Shown one piece after another: positions 15,840 through 24,842 of a stretch of 64,000 bases of DNA; the first letter of the stretch is position 1; each line of letters opens with the position of its first letter. The DNA is from Candidatus Hamiltonella defensa 5AT (Acyrthosiphon pisum). Lineage in GTDB: Bacteria > Pseudomonadota > Gammaproteobacteria > Enterobacterales > Enterobacteriaceae. Position numbers and translations under genes: made by a program. Location of the stretch: contig NC_012751.1 of assembly GCF_000021705.1 (NCBI RefSeq), positions 1-64,000 on the forward strand, read 5' to 3'. A model generated the notes under the pieces. It saw only the letters and a list, made by a program, of their open reading frames with translations, was not told the DNA's origin and searched no databases.

Positions 15840-16086
15840 AAAAACCTCTTAATTTTAATAAAACAGTCTCGTGAGCTCTTACTTACTTTGAAATAAATTT
15901 TAAAGGTAGATTCAGCCTCGAAAAGGCTAGGCTTACTTAAAAATGAATACTTTTTTATTTGATTCAATTTTTTTGTTAATGAATATAAAGTGTTTTCTCG
16001 AATGGGTCCATAACACAATATAAAAATTTCGGATATGATGTAGCTGACATTTAGTAAAAAAATGATTTAAATAAGAAGAGGGAAAT

Positions 16087-17061
16087 GTGAATATTTCAAG
16101 ACATCATCAATGTATTATTCTGGGATCCGGGCCTGCAGGTTATACGGCGGCCATTTATGCGGCTCGTGCTAATATAAAGCCCATCTTAATTACAGGAATG
16201 GAAAAGGGAGGACAATTAAACACAACGACAGACGTTGAAAACTGGCCTGGCTCCCCTGAATCTTTAACCGGGCATACGTTAATGGAGCGGATGCATCAAC
16301 ATGCAGAAAAATTTAATACAGAAATTCTGTTTGATCACATTAATAAAGTGGATCTATAACGACGTCCCTTTTATCTGTTTGGTAACGATCAAGAATACAG
16401 CTGTGATGCTTTGATTATTGCAACAGGAGCATCGGCTCGTTATCTTGGTCTCAAATCCGAGGAAGATTTTAAAGGAAAAGGGGTTTCTGCCTGTGCTACC
16501 TGTGACGGTTTTTTTTATCGTAATCAAAAAGTGGCCGTGGTTGGAGGAGGTAATACAGCAGTAGAAGAAGCGCTTTATTTAGCTAACATCGCTCGTGAAG
16601 TTCATTTAATTCATCGCCGACAAGAATTTCGTTCTGAAAAAATACTGCGAGATCGATTAATGAAAAAAGTGGCTTCTGGCCATATTATTTTGCATACAGA
16701 TAGCATTCTAGATGAAATTTTAGGGGATTTATCGGGCGTCACAGCAGTACGTTTAAAGCCTTCTCACACTGAGAACGGGAGTGTCTTTCAAATATTAGAT
16801 GTGACAGGTGTTTTTATTGCGATCGGGCATATCCCGAACACGGAGCTCTTTAAAGGTCAACTGGAATTAGAAAAAGGATACATTAAAGTAAAGGGCGGAC
16901 TAACAGGGAATGCCACTCAAACTTCTGTTGAGGGTGTTTTTGCAGCGGGAGATGTCATGGATCCTATTTATCGACAAGCTATCACTTCTGCAGGGAGTGG
17001 TTGCATGGTGGCTTTAGATGCCGAGCGTTATCTGGATATAATGGATAACAGATTTAAATAA
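16087..17061 (+). pseudogene. trxB: Thioredoxin reductase with an in-frame stop
   Basis: One continuous frame of 324 codons (E. coli TrxB 321 residues), interrupted only by TAA at codon 91 (16357-16359). The family has Q there (KVDLQNRPF), so a single C-to-T change of CAA explains it. Everything else is intact: FAD-binding ILGSGPAGYTAA, the redox pair CATC (SACATCDGFFY), NADPH-binding VGGGNTAVEEA, and the late FAADGV-type motif VFAAGDVMD. TrxB passes electrons from NADPH to thioredoxin. The start is GTG at 16087 with an upstream AGAGGG. Readthrough or restart at a later ATG could give some product, but no restart would rebuild the FAD domain. Confidence 0.93.
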
Positions 17062-17242
17062 ACTTTAAATTGATCTAATTTAAACATAAAAATATATGTT
17101 TTTTTAAAAAATTAAATTTAATTTAAATATTATATTGATTCATCAATCTTTTTTATCAATTTCTGTCGAATGTTTTTATATCAAATAAAAAAATCAAGAT
17201 GTATTGAGTGGCATTTTTTAACAATCAACTGGGTTAAGACAG

Positions 17243-17956
17243 ATGTCAAAGCCGCTTATTAAACTATTAGAATCCTCTATTGAACTAAAAGGTTGCAGCT
17301 TTACTTTAACGGTGATTCATTTACTGGATTCACGGCCTGAGCTTATTCGTCATGCTTTACAGAAAAAAATAGAACAGGCACCTGATTTTCTTGAAAGTGC
17401 CCCTGTTGTCATCAATATTTCTGCCCTATCTAAAGAAGCGAATTGGCATGAAATTCATAAAGCGGTAATTTCAACAGGTTTAAAACTTGTTGGTATCAGC
17501 GGTTGCAAAGATGAAAATCAAAAACAGGCATTAGTTGCTTTAGGTTTGCCTTTTATGAATGAAGGTAAAACTCAACAATGGATTTCAAAAAAAGAACCTT
17601 CACCTAAGAAGGATTTTTCTAAAACTCAGATTATTCATTCACTGGTACGTTCTGGGCAGCAAATTTATGCTCGTAATAGTGACTTAGTGGTCATCAACAA
17701 TGTGAGCGCGGGTGCTGAATTGATTGCTGATGGTAATATCCATGTTTACGGCATCATGGGCGGACGAGCATTAGCAGGAGCTTCAGGTGATATTGAATCC
17801 GAGATTTTTTTGACACATTGCGCGGCAGAATTAATAGCAATAGCGGGGGAATATGTATCGCATGATCACATTTCTCCTGAATATCTCGGCCAAGCTGTTC
17901 ACTTGCGTTTATTAAATAAAACTTTAATTTTCAAGCGATTTGATTCAATTTTTTAA
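17243..17956 (+). CDS. minC: Septum site inhibitor MinC
   Basis: 237 residues (E. coli 231). The N-terminal FtsZ-inhibiting domain covers about 1-110; the C-terminal beta-helix domain (about 130-232) has VINNVSAGAELIADGNIHVY and GRALAGASGD, which bind MinD and dimerise. It stops FtsZ rings from forming near the poles. First gene of minCDE; minD starts 17 bases later. The 181 bases upstream (17062-17242) are AT-rich and show no gene. Confidence 0.96.
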   Translation: MSKPLIKLLESSIELKGCSFTLTVIHLLDSRPELIRHALQKKIEQAPDFLESAPVVINISALSKEANWHEIHKAVISTGLKLVGISGCKDENQKQALVALGLPFMNEGKTQQWISKKEPSPKKDFSKTQIIHSLVRSGQQIYARNSDLVVINNVSAGAELIADGNIHVYGIMGGRALAGASGDIESEIFLTHCAAELIAIAGEYVSHDHISPEYLGQAVHLRLLNKTLIFKRFDSIF

Positions 17957-17972
17957 TTAAGGAAGTGATTTT

Positions 17973-18785
17973 ATGGCACGAGTTATTGTTGTGACCTCTG
18001 GAAAAGGAGGGGTTGGCAAAACGACATCAAGTGCGGCCATCGCAACGGGGTTAGCTAGTAAGGGCAAAAAAACTGTTGTGATTGACTTTGATATTGGCCT
18101 TCGTAATCTTGATTTAATCATGGGATGCGAACGTCGGGTTGTATATGATTTTATTAATGTAATTCAAAATGATGCCACATTAAATCAGGCATTAATAAAA
18201 GACAAACGTGTAGAAAATTTATATATTTTACCGGCATCACAAACTCGTGATAAAGATGCACTGACACAAAAAGGTGTAGCAGCTGTTTTTGAACAGCTCA
18301 ATAAAATGAATTTTGATTTTATTATTTGTGATTCCCCTGCTGGGATTGAAACGGGCGCTTTGATGGCGTTGTATTTTGCGGATGAAGCCATCATTACCAC
18401 TAACCCTGAAGTTTCTTCAGTTCGTGATTCAGATCGTATATTAGGTATTCTTGCAGCAAAATCGAGTCGTAGTGAAAAAGGCGAAGCACCCGTGAAGGAG
18501 CATCTTTTGCTGACTCGTTATAATCCTACTCGCGTGGCTCGGGGTGATATGCTAAGTACGGAAGATGTCTTGGATATACTGAGGATCCCATTAATTGGTG
18601 TTATTCCAGAAGATCAATCGGTATTACGTGCTTCAAATCAGGGAGAACCGGTCATTCTAGATCTCACTTCAGATGCAGCTAAAGCATACTCGGATACCGT
18701 GGATCGATTATTGGGGGAAGATCGTGATTTTCGATTTGTTCAGGAAGAAAAAAAGAGTTTTTTAAAACGCATTTTTGGGGGATAA
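17973..18785 (+). CDS. minD: Septum site-determining ATPase MinD
   Basis: 270 residues, the same length as in E. coli. It has a deviant Walker A (GKGGVGKTTSS), the switch regions DFDIGLRNLD and DSPAGIE, and the C-terminal amphipathic membrane helix (KKSFLKRIFGG). ATP-bound MinD sits on the membrane and carries MinC; MinE releases it, making the pole-to-pole oscillation. A ribosome site (AAGGAAG) precedes it, and minE follows after 3 bases. Confidence 0.97.
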   Translation: MARVIVVTSGKGGVGKTTSSAAIATGLASKGKKTVVIDFDIGLRNLDLIMGCERRVVYDFINVIQNDATLNQALIKDKRVENLYILPASQTRDKDALTQKGVAAVFEQLNKMNFDFIICDSPAGIETGALMALYFADEAIITTNPEVSSVRDSDRILGILAAKSSRSEKGEAPVKEHLLLTRYNPTRVARGDMLSTEDVLDILRIPLIGVIPEDQSVLRASNQGEPVILDLTSDAAKAYSDTVDRLLGEDRDFRFVQEEKKSFLKRIFGG

Positions 18786-18788
18786 CCT

Positions 18789-19073
18789 ATGGGTTTTTTT
18801 GATTTCTTTTCACCCGATAAAAAAAACAGTGCTGCAAATATTGCGAAAGATCGGTTGCAAATTATCGTGAGGGAGCGTCGTTGTTGTGACAGAGATCCTC
18901 TTTATTTATCTGATATGAAGCGCGATATCTTGGCGGTGATTTGTAAATATGTTCAGTTGGATCCCAACGCGCTTCATGTTCAATTTGAGCAAAAGGAAGA
19001 TGATGTTTCGGTTTTGGAGCTGAATGTCATCTTACCGGAAGTCAGTAGCACAGGTGATTGTTCTAAGCCCTGA
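18789..19073 (+). CDS. minE: Min topological specificity factor MinE
   Basis: 94 residues (E. coli 88). The N-terminal membrane-targeting helix (MGFFDFF), the MinD-binding helix (AKDRLQIIVRERR) and the C-terminal dimer domain (DILAVICKYVQLDP; LELNVILPE) are all present. It triggers MinD ATP hydrolysis and keeps the division inhibitor away from midcell. It ends the min operon; a terminator follows at 19182. Confidence 0.95.
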   Translation: MGFFDFFSPDKKNSAANIAKDRLQIIVRERRCCDRDPLYLSDMKRDILAVICKYVQLDPNALHVQFEQKEDDVSVLELNVILPEVSSTGDCSKP

Positions 19074-19181
19074 CTTATTTTTGCTCGAATTGGGCGAGGG
19101 TTGACGGTGAAAGGGATCTTTTGATGAGGCTTTATTGTCTGTCGTATTGCCACTCAAGTAGTTAACGTAATAGAGCCGAAA

Positions 19182-19204
19182 AACCACCCAAGGGTGGTTT
19201 TTTT
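19182..19204. terminator. Bidirectional terminator between minE and gapA
   Basis: AACCACCC (19182-19189) pairs with GGGTGGTT (19192-19199) across a 2-base gap, so the closing pairs probably open to make a 4-6 base loop. A T7 run follows on the plus strand and a T5 run on the minus strand. It serves the convergent min operon and gapA. Confidence 0.88.
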
Positions 19205-19272
19205 ATGTATCAATAAAAAGCTTGCGAAATGAGGGTGTTTAAGCGACTTGTATGAAGGAACTTATTATGTGC

Positions 19273-20265
19273 CTACTTTATATGAGCGACTAAATCTAAC
19301 AGTTTATTAGAGTACCCTGTTTCATTGTCATACCAAGACACTAATTTCACAAAATGATTGTTCAGTTCTATACCCGCCTTCTTATCAAAGATTGAGGTTA
19401 GTTTTTCACCATTGAAATCAGTAGAGACGACTTCTTCATCCACATATCCTAGGATGCCTTTTAATTCGCCTTCTGAAGCTGCTTTGATTGCATCACAGAT
19501 CTCTGAATAAGATGCAGGCTTTTCTAAACGAACAGTGAGATCTACCACAGATACATTAGGGGTCGGCACACGAAAAGCCATGCCTGTGAGTTTTCCGTTT
19601 AAAGAAGGGATGACTTTGCCGACCGCTTTTGCAGCACCAGTGGAAGAAGGAATGATATTTTGCGCTGCCCCACGACCTCCACGCCAATCTTTAGCAGAAG
19701 GGCCATCAACCGTTCTTTGTGTCGCTGTTGTTGCATGCACCGTCGTCATCAAGCCTTCAATAATACCGAATTTATCATGAACAACCTTTGCCAAAGGTGC
19801 TAAGCAGTTGGTTGTGCAAGAGGCATTTGAAACAATTTTTTGTCCCGCGTATTGATTATGGTTAACGCCCATCACAAACATTGGCGTGTCGTCTTTTGGG
19901 GGCGCGCTAATAAGTACTTTTTTGGCACCAGCATTAAGATGCTTGGTTGCCTCTTCTTTTTTTAAGAAGAATCCCGTGGCTTCTATCACCACATCTATTC
20001 CTAATGCACCCCAATTAATGGATTCGGGTTTTTGTTCTGAAGTGACCCTGACTTTTTTATTATTTACGACAAGATCATTTCCCTCAACATCGATCGTTCC
20101 TTTAAAACGACCGTGAGTGGAGTCGTATTTGAGCATATAAGCCATGTACTCTGCTTTCAACAAATCGTTAATCGCAACGACTTCAATATCAGTTCGTTCT
20201 TGAGCGGCGCGAAACACAATACGACCGATACGACCAAAACCATTAATACCTACTTTTATACTCAT
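19273..20265 (-). CDS. gapA: Glyceraldehyde-3-phosphate dehydrogenase
   Basis: 330 residues (E. coli 331). The NAD-binding start IKVGINGFGRIGR and the catalytic cysteine block SNASCTTNCLAPLAK are present, as is the phosphate-binding GRGAAQNIIPSSTGAAK. It oxidises and phosphorylates glyceraldehyde-3-phosphate in glycolysis, making NADH. Monocistronic, with its own upstream gap 20266-20521 (AT-rich, no gene seen) and a shared terminator at the 3' end. Confidence 0.98.
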   Translation of the reverse strand: MSIKVGINGFGRIGRIVFRAAQERTDIEVVAINDLLKAEYMAYMLKYDSTHGRFKGTIDVEGNDLVVNNKKVRVTSEQKPESINWGALGIDVVIEATGFFLKKEEATKHLNAGAKKVLISAPPKDDTPMFVMGVNHNQYAGQKIVSNASCTTNCLAPLAKVVHDKFGIIEGLMTTVHATTATQRTVDGPSAKDWRGGRGAAQNIIPSSTGAAKAVGKVIPSLNGKLTGMAFRVPTPNVSVVDLTVRLEKPASYSEICDAIKAASEGELKGILGYVDEEVVSTDFNGEKLTSIFDKKAGIELNNHFVKLVSWYDNETGYSNKLLDLVAHIK

Positions 20266-20521
20266 ATATTTTATCCAATTGATGAAAAAATCAAACTATT
20301 ACCTTTTAGGATTTTGCATTAATATTATACAACGAATCCTTTTTTTGTTCATATTGTTGTCAACAAATCATCATAAATGATTTCAATCAAAAGCAATTAA
20401 TTAATTGAATTATAATGTTTTTTATAGAAATATTCAGTTTTTAGTGACCATTCTAATCATTTATTTACTTTTTCTTTAAATCAACGAGTTATTAGGGCTG
20501 TCACTAAATGTAGCGCCCTCT

Positions 20522-21589
20522 CTATTTCACTTTGGGTGTCAACTCTTTGGGCCAAGCCTGAATCACTGCTTTTACTAAGCTGGCCAAAGGAATAGCGAAG
20601 AAAACCCCCCAAAAACCCCAAAGGCCGCCAAAGATGATGACCGATAAAATGATCATCAATGGATGTAAATTAACTGCCTCTGAAAATAAAACAGGCACTA
20701 ACAGATTGCTATCTAAGGCCTGTACAACAAGATAAGCAATCAATAATGTCCAAAAATGTGCGTCTATCCCCCATTGAAACATAGCCACCAGTACCACAGG
20801 AATGGTGACAATAACAGCACCTATATAGGGTATCAGTACGGAAAAACCGACCAACACTGCTAATAAAAGTGAATAACGCATATCCAGGATCCAAAAAACC
20901 AAATAAGTTGCAACAGCAACAATCACCATTTCAAGCACTTTACCGCGAATATAGTTCGTAATTTGTTGATTCATCTCTTTCCAAACTTTTCCAGCCAAGC
21001 TGCGATCACGAGGCAATATTTTCTGAAAGTTATTGAGCATTTGTTTCTTATCTTTCAATAGAAAGAAAACCATTAAAGGTACAACAATCAGATAAATCGC
21101 GAGGGTCAATAAGCCAATGAGTGAAGCAAGAGAGATTTTTACAACTGAATCGCCGACTCCTGCCAGTCTATTACGTAGATTGTCCGCTATCATGTCAACA
21201 ATGCCTGCATCAACCAACGTGGGGTAACGTTTCGTCAAGGTGCTGGAAAAATTATTGAACTGATTGAGCATTTTCGGCATATCTGAAGTTAAATTCATGC
21301 CTTGTTGCCAAACATTTGGGACGACCACAAAGATGGCTAACAAACCAACCCCCACAAATAATGCTTGTATAATACTCACCGCACACAAACGGGAGCATCC
21401 TAGAACCTGTAATTTTGAGGTTGGCCATTCAAGAAGGTAAGCCAATACAATAGCGACTAAAAGGGGCGCTAAAATACCGCTTAAAAAATAAAGAATACAA
21501 AACCCCCCGACTAATATAATTAATAAGGCAACCACTTGAGGATCAGTAAAATGACGGCGATACCATTTTAATAACATGTCCAACATCAA
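20522..21589 (-). CDS. perM: PerM, AI-2E-type inner-membrane transporter
   Basis: 355 residues (E. coli PerM/YfgO about 353), a membrane protein of the AI-2E/UPF0118 family. It has about eight helices, paired near the N-terminus (ALLIILVGGFCILYFLSG; LLVAIVLAYLLEWP) and clustered after residue 150, with GFSVLIPYIGAVIVTIP and the late QALDSNLLVPVLFSEAVNLHP region. Some relatives are exporters or sodium/proton antiporters; the cargo of PerM is unknown. It lies downstream of recA on the same strand, 64 bases apart, which is not the E. coli arrangement. Confidence 0.85.
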   Translation of the reverse strand: MMLDMLLKWYRRHFTDPQVVALLIILVGGFCILYFLSGILAPLLVAIVLAYLLEWPTSKLQVLGCSRLCAVSIIQALFVGVGLLAIFVVVPNVWQQGMNLTSDMPKMLNQFNNFSSTLTKRYPTLVDAGIVDMIADNLRNRLAGVGDSVVKISLASLIGLLTLAIYLIVVPLMVFFLLKDKKQMLNNFQKILPRDRSLAGKVWKEMNQQITNYIRGKVLEMVIVAVATYLVFWILDMRYSLLLAVLVGFSVLIPYIGAVIVTIPVVLVAMFQWGIDAHFWTLLIAYLVVQALDSNLLVPVLFSEAVNLHPLMIILSVIIFGGLWGFWGVFFAIPLASLVKAVIQAWPKELTPKVK

Positions 21590-21653
21590 GGAAAGCTCCG
21601 TTCAGTAGACATCTTCAAAAACTGATTAAAGTTTTAAGATGTCCCGTATTTTG

Positions 21654-22718
21654 TTAAAATGCAGTACTATTTTCATGATAGATTTTATCTAAAGGATCCA
21701 AATCTGTTTTATCTTTTTCACACACTGGGTTTAATAATCTATTACGTAATATTTTATCCAGCTCAGCTGCAATGGATGGATTGGTTTTTAGATATTCAGT
21801 GACATTCGATTTACCCTGGCCAATTTTAGTACCATTGTAGCTATACCAAGAACCCGCTTTTTCAACTAATTGGTGTTTCACGCCCAAATCAATCAATTCA
21901 CCATGGGTATTAATGCCTTCACCATAAAGAATTTGAAAGTCTGCCTGTTTAAAAGGGGCGGCAATTTTATTTTTGACGACCTTAACTCGAGTGTCATTCC
22001 CAATGACCATTTCACCCTCTTTAATAGCCCCAACTCGGCGAATATCTAAACGTACTGAAGCGTAAAATTTAAGCGCATTTCCACCTGTCGTGGTTTCAGG
22101 GTTGCCAAACATGACCCCTATTTTCATCCGAATTTGATTAATAAAAATCAGCAGAGTGTTGGCATTTTTTAGGTTGCCGGCCAATTTACGCATGGCTTGG
22201 CTCATCATGCGTGCGGCAAGCCCCATATGAGAATCACCAATTTCACCTTCAATTTCAGCTTTGGGCACTAGGGCCGCCACAGAATCAACAATGATCACAT
22301 CGACAGCCCCAGATCGGGTGAGCGAATCACAAATCTCTAACGCCTGTTCCCCCGTGTCTGGCTGAGAACAAAGTAAATTATCGATATCGACACCTAATTT
22401 TTTTGCATAAACAGGATCCAGCGCATGTTCTGCATCTATGAATGCACACACTTTTCCTTCACGTTGAGCCGCCGCAATGACTTGTAAAGTGAGAGTCGTT
22501 TTCCCTGATGATTCAGGACCGTAAATTTCAACAATACGCCCCATAGGAAGCCCGCCTGCCCCCAATGCAATATCAAGCGAAAGTGAGCCAGTAGAAATCG
22601 TTTCTACATCCATTGAACGGTCTTCACCCAAGCGCATAATAGATCCTTTGCCAAATTGTTTTTCAATTTGAGCAAGTGCAGCGGCCAATGCTTTTTGTTT
22701 GTTCTCATCTCGGATCAT
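21654..22718 (-). CDS. recA: Recombinase RecA
   Basis: 354 residues (E. coli 353). Walker A GPESSGKTT, Walker B VIIVDSVAAL, the DNA-binding loop L1 region EIGDSHMGLAARMMSQ and L2 FINQIRMKIGVMFGNPE are all kept. It pairs homologous DNA strands and in E. coli activates LexA cleavage. The acidic C-terminal tail is shorter in D/E than in E. coli. In E. coli recX and alaS follow; here perM follows and recX is absent. I find no LexA box (CTGT-N8-ACAG) in the 200 bases upstream, so SOS control may be lost. Confidence 0.98.
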   Translation of the reverse strand: MIRDENKQKALAAALAQIEKQFGKGSIMRLGEDRSMDVETISTGSLSLDIALGAGGLPMGRIVEIYGPESSGKTTLTLQVIAAAQREGKVCAFIDAEHALDPVYAKKLGVDIDNLLCSQPDTGEQALEICDSLTRSGAVDVIIVDSVAALVPKAEIEGEIGDSHMGLAARMMSQAMRKLAGNLKNANTLLIFINQIRMKIGVMFGNPETTTGGNALKFYASVRLDIRRVGAIKEGEMVIGNDTRVKVVKNKIAAPFKQADFQILYGEGINTHGELIDLGVKHQLVEKAGSWYSYNGTKIGQGKSNVTEYLKTNPSIAAELDKILRNRLLNPVCEKDKTDLDPLDKIYHENSTAF

Positions 22719-22977
22719 TTTTATTCCTTTTGAATAAGTTAAAATTGATTTTTATAATTGAGGGTTATTTTACCTTGATAAAGAAACTTTATATATCTAT
22801 TTGGAAGCTGAAATCTTGTGTCATGTTTAATTTAATGATGCGATTGATGATAATAGTATTTCTTTTTTTTTTCTATTGTATTAATCAGAACTTGGGATCA
22901 CTTTCGAAAAATCCATTCCAAACAATACAAAAATTTTTCACAGGGCTAAAAATAAAAAGGAATATGATTAAAAACCA

Positions 22978-23670
22978 ATGTTTATCAAAAATTTATCAAA
23001 AAATATCATTGATTTTCCCAAGCCAGAAAAAGCACTTAAAGATCCGAATGGGTTGTTGGCTTCAGGTGGAGATCTCAGCCCTGAAAGATTGTTAGTCGCA
23101 TATCAAAACGGTATTTTCCCCTGGTTCAACGAGGGTGAGCCTATTTTATGGTGGTCCCCTGATCCTCGCGCCGTACTTTTAAAATGCCATGTGAGCCGCA
23201 GTATGAAACGTTTTATTCGACCTGGACGTTGCCCTTACCACTTTAGCCTGAATTGTGCTTTTTCTGATGTGATCACTACCTGTGCTACAAAACGCTCGGG
23301 ATGCACTTGGATCAGCTCTGATATTGTAAAAGCCTATTGTCAACTACACCGATTGGGTAGAGCCCATTCTGTAGAGGTTTGGCTGAAGGATAAATTAGTG
23401 GGGGGATTATATGGCATATCCGTAGGGGCGATGTTTTGCGGTGAATCCATGTTCAGCATCGCAGATAATGCTTCTAAAAGTGCTTTAATCATTTTTGAGC
23501 ATTATTTTACGCAAAAAGGAGGAAAATGGATTGACTGCCAGGTGTTAAATGCGCACACCGCTTGTCTTGGAGCAGAACAGATCCCCAGAAACGATTTTTT
23601 ATCGCTATTAGATCAGGCACAACGCGTTTCACTCCCTAAAGGGGTCTGGTCGCCTCAATCTCTCGGGTGA
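22978..23670 (+). CDS. aat: Leucyl/phenylalanyl-tRNA-protein transferase
   Basis: 230 residues (E. coli 234). It adds Leu or Phe to proteins beginning with Arg or Lys, marking them for ClpS/ClpAP degradation (N-end rule). Conserved blocks: DPNGLLASGGDLSPERLL, GIFPWF, ILWWSPDPRAVL, GGLYGISVGAMFCGESMF and DCQVLNAHTACLGAEQIPR. It stands alone, and its last 16 bases overlap the end of convergent ubiH, so neither gene has a separate terminator. The gap upstream (22719-22977) has only a short, unconvincing open frame. Confidence 0.95.
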   Translation: MFIKNLSKNIIDFPKPEKALKDPNGLLASGGDLSPERLLVAYQNGIFPWFNEGEPILWWSPDPRAVLLKCHVSRSMKRFIRPGRCPYHFSLNCAFSDVITTCATKRSGCTWISSDIVKAYCQLHRLGRAHSVEVWLKDKLVGGLYGISVGAMFCGESMFSIADNASKSALIIFEHYFTQKGGKWIDCQVLNAHTACLGAEQIPRNDFLSLLDQAQRVSLPKGVWSPQSLG

Positions 23671-24842
23671 GACCAGCCTAAAGTTGAGCGGGACAACAGC
23701 TGAGCAAAAAAAGGCCCTTCTTCCATTGTCATCAACCCCAAATGACGAGCCACTACCAATGGTTTCAAGGCATTCGAAAATAAATGCACCAATCCTTCAG
23801 TCAGGGTGATCATATTTTGTTGATCTTTTTGCCGCTGCCTTTGATATTGATTTAATACGGAATATTCTCCCAAATCATCGCCTTTAGCCGCGGCTTCGGC
23901 TAAAATTTGAGCCAAAGTCATCGTATCTCTTAAGCCCAGATTAAACCCTTGACCCGAAACAGGATGCAAAGTTTGGGCCGAATTCCCTACCAATGCCAAG
24001 CGATGGCTGATATGCCGGGAGGCAAACGTCAAATAAAGTGGCGTGCTATAACGTGGCCCTACTTTCAGTATCTTTCCAAGACGCCAGCCAAAAGTATTTT
24101 GTAACTGCTGCAGGAAATCAGCATCGTTCCAGGCTTCTACCAAAAAACGGTTAGCCTGAGAATGACACCAAACCAGAGCACTTTCTTCCTGAGAAATCGG
24201 TAACAATGCCAGAGGCCCTTCAGAGGTAAAGCGTTCAAAAGCACAACTTCCCAGCGCTTTTTCTGTGCGGATGTGAGTGGTTACAGCAAATTGCTGGTAA
24301 TCTTTTTTTTGATATTGAATATGGCAGGCTTGAGCAAGCGAAGAATGCGAGCCATCCGCCGCAATCAATAATGGCGCCTCTAAGGTTTCACCATGATTTA
24401 ACGTAACGCGCACCATTTTTTGGGTACGAGATATTTGTAAAACCTGGGCAGGGCAATAAAGCTGAATGCCAGGAGTGCTTTTTAATAAAGAAAATAACCT
24501 ATTTTGCGCCGTCTTTAATGACAACACCTGGCCCAAAAAAGGAATGTGATGATCTTGAGCCCTGAGATGAACAAAACCACACTGACCTTGATCGCTGACG
24601 TGAATGTTTGTGATAGGCGTTGCGTCATGTGATAGTGGTTTCCAAATGCCTAATCTTTCAAGCTGTTGGCAAGTGCCATGTGCCAACGCAATCGCTCTTT
24701 TATCATCAGAAAAAGACGCATTTTGATCTGGCACAAAAGCTTCTATCAGTCTGATGGGAATCTGACCACGAGTCAGGAATGCCACAGCCAAAGCTAAGGT
24801 AGAACCTACCATGCCCCCGCCGACAATAATAACGCCCATCAT
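23655..24842 (-). CDS. ubiH: 2-octaprenyl-6-methoxyphenol hydroxylase UbiH
   Basis: 395 residues (E. coli 392), a flavin monooxygenase of ubiquinone synthesis. It has the N-terminal FAD fold IIVGGGMVGSTLALAV, a middle LIAADGSHS motif, and the C-terminal GNSAQTLHPVSGQGFNLGLRD block that binds FAD. It hydroxylates the ring of a late ubiquinone intermediate, with the Ubi complex at the membrane. Its start overlaps the pepP stop (ATGA), as in the E. coli pepP-ubiH-ubiI operon; ubiI, which follows in E. coli, is missing here. Confidence 0.94.
   Translation of the reverse strand: MMGVIIVGGGMVGSTLALAVAFLTRGQIPIRLIEAFVPDQNASFSDDKRAIALAHGTCQQLERLGIWKPLSHDATPITNIHVSDQGQCGFVHLRAQDHHIPFLGQVLSLKTAQNRLFSLLKSTPGIQLYCPAQVLQISRTQKMVRVTLNHGETLEAPLLIAADGSHSSLAQACHIQYQKKDYQQFAVTTHIRTEKALGSCAFERFTSEGPLALLPISQEESALVWCHSQANRFLVEAWNDADFLQQLQNTFGWRLGKILKVGPRYSTPLYLTFASRHISHRLALVGNSAQTLHPVSGQGFNLGLRDTMTLAQILAEAAAKGDDLGEYSVLNQYQRQRQKDQQNMITLTEGLVHLFSNALKPLVVARHLGLMTMEEGPFFAQLLSRSTLGWSHPRD

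Noticed and set aside
15815..16018. Minus-strand frame between trxB and ftsK, possible lrp remnant
   Set aside because: It is low-complexity and shows none of the Lrp helix-turn-helix or ligand-domain sequence.
20495..20519. Hairpin after perM as a terminator
   Set aside because: Only five pairs with a large loop and no T run.
22676..23095. Plus-strand frame upstream of aat with a hydrophobic start
   Set aside because: It overlaps both recA and aat, has no family features, and aat is certain in another frame.
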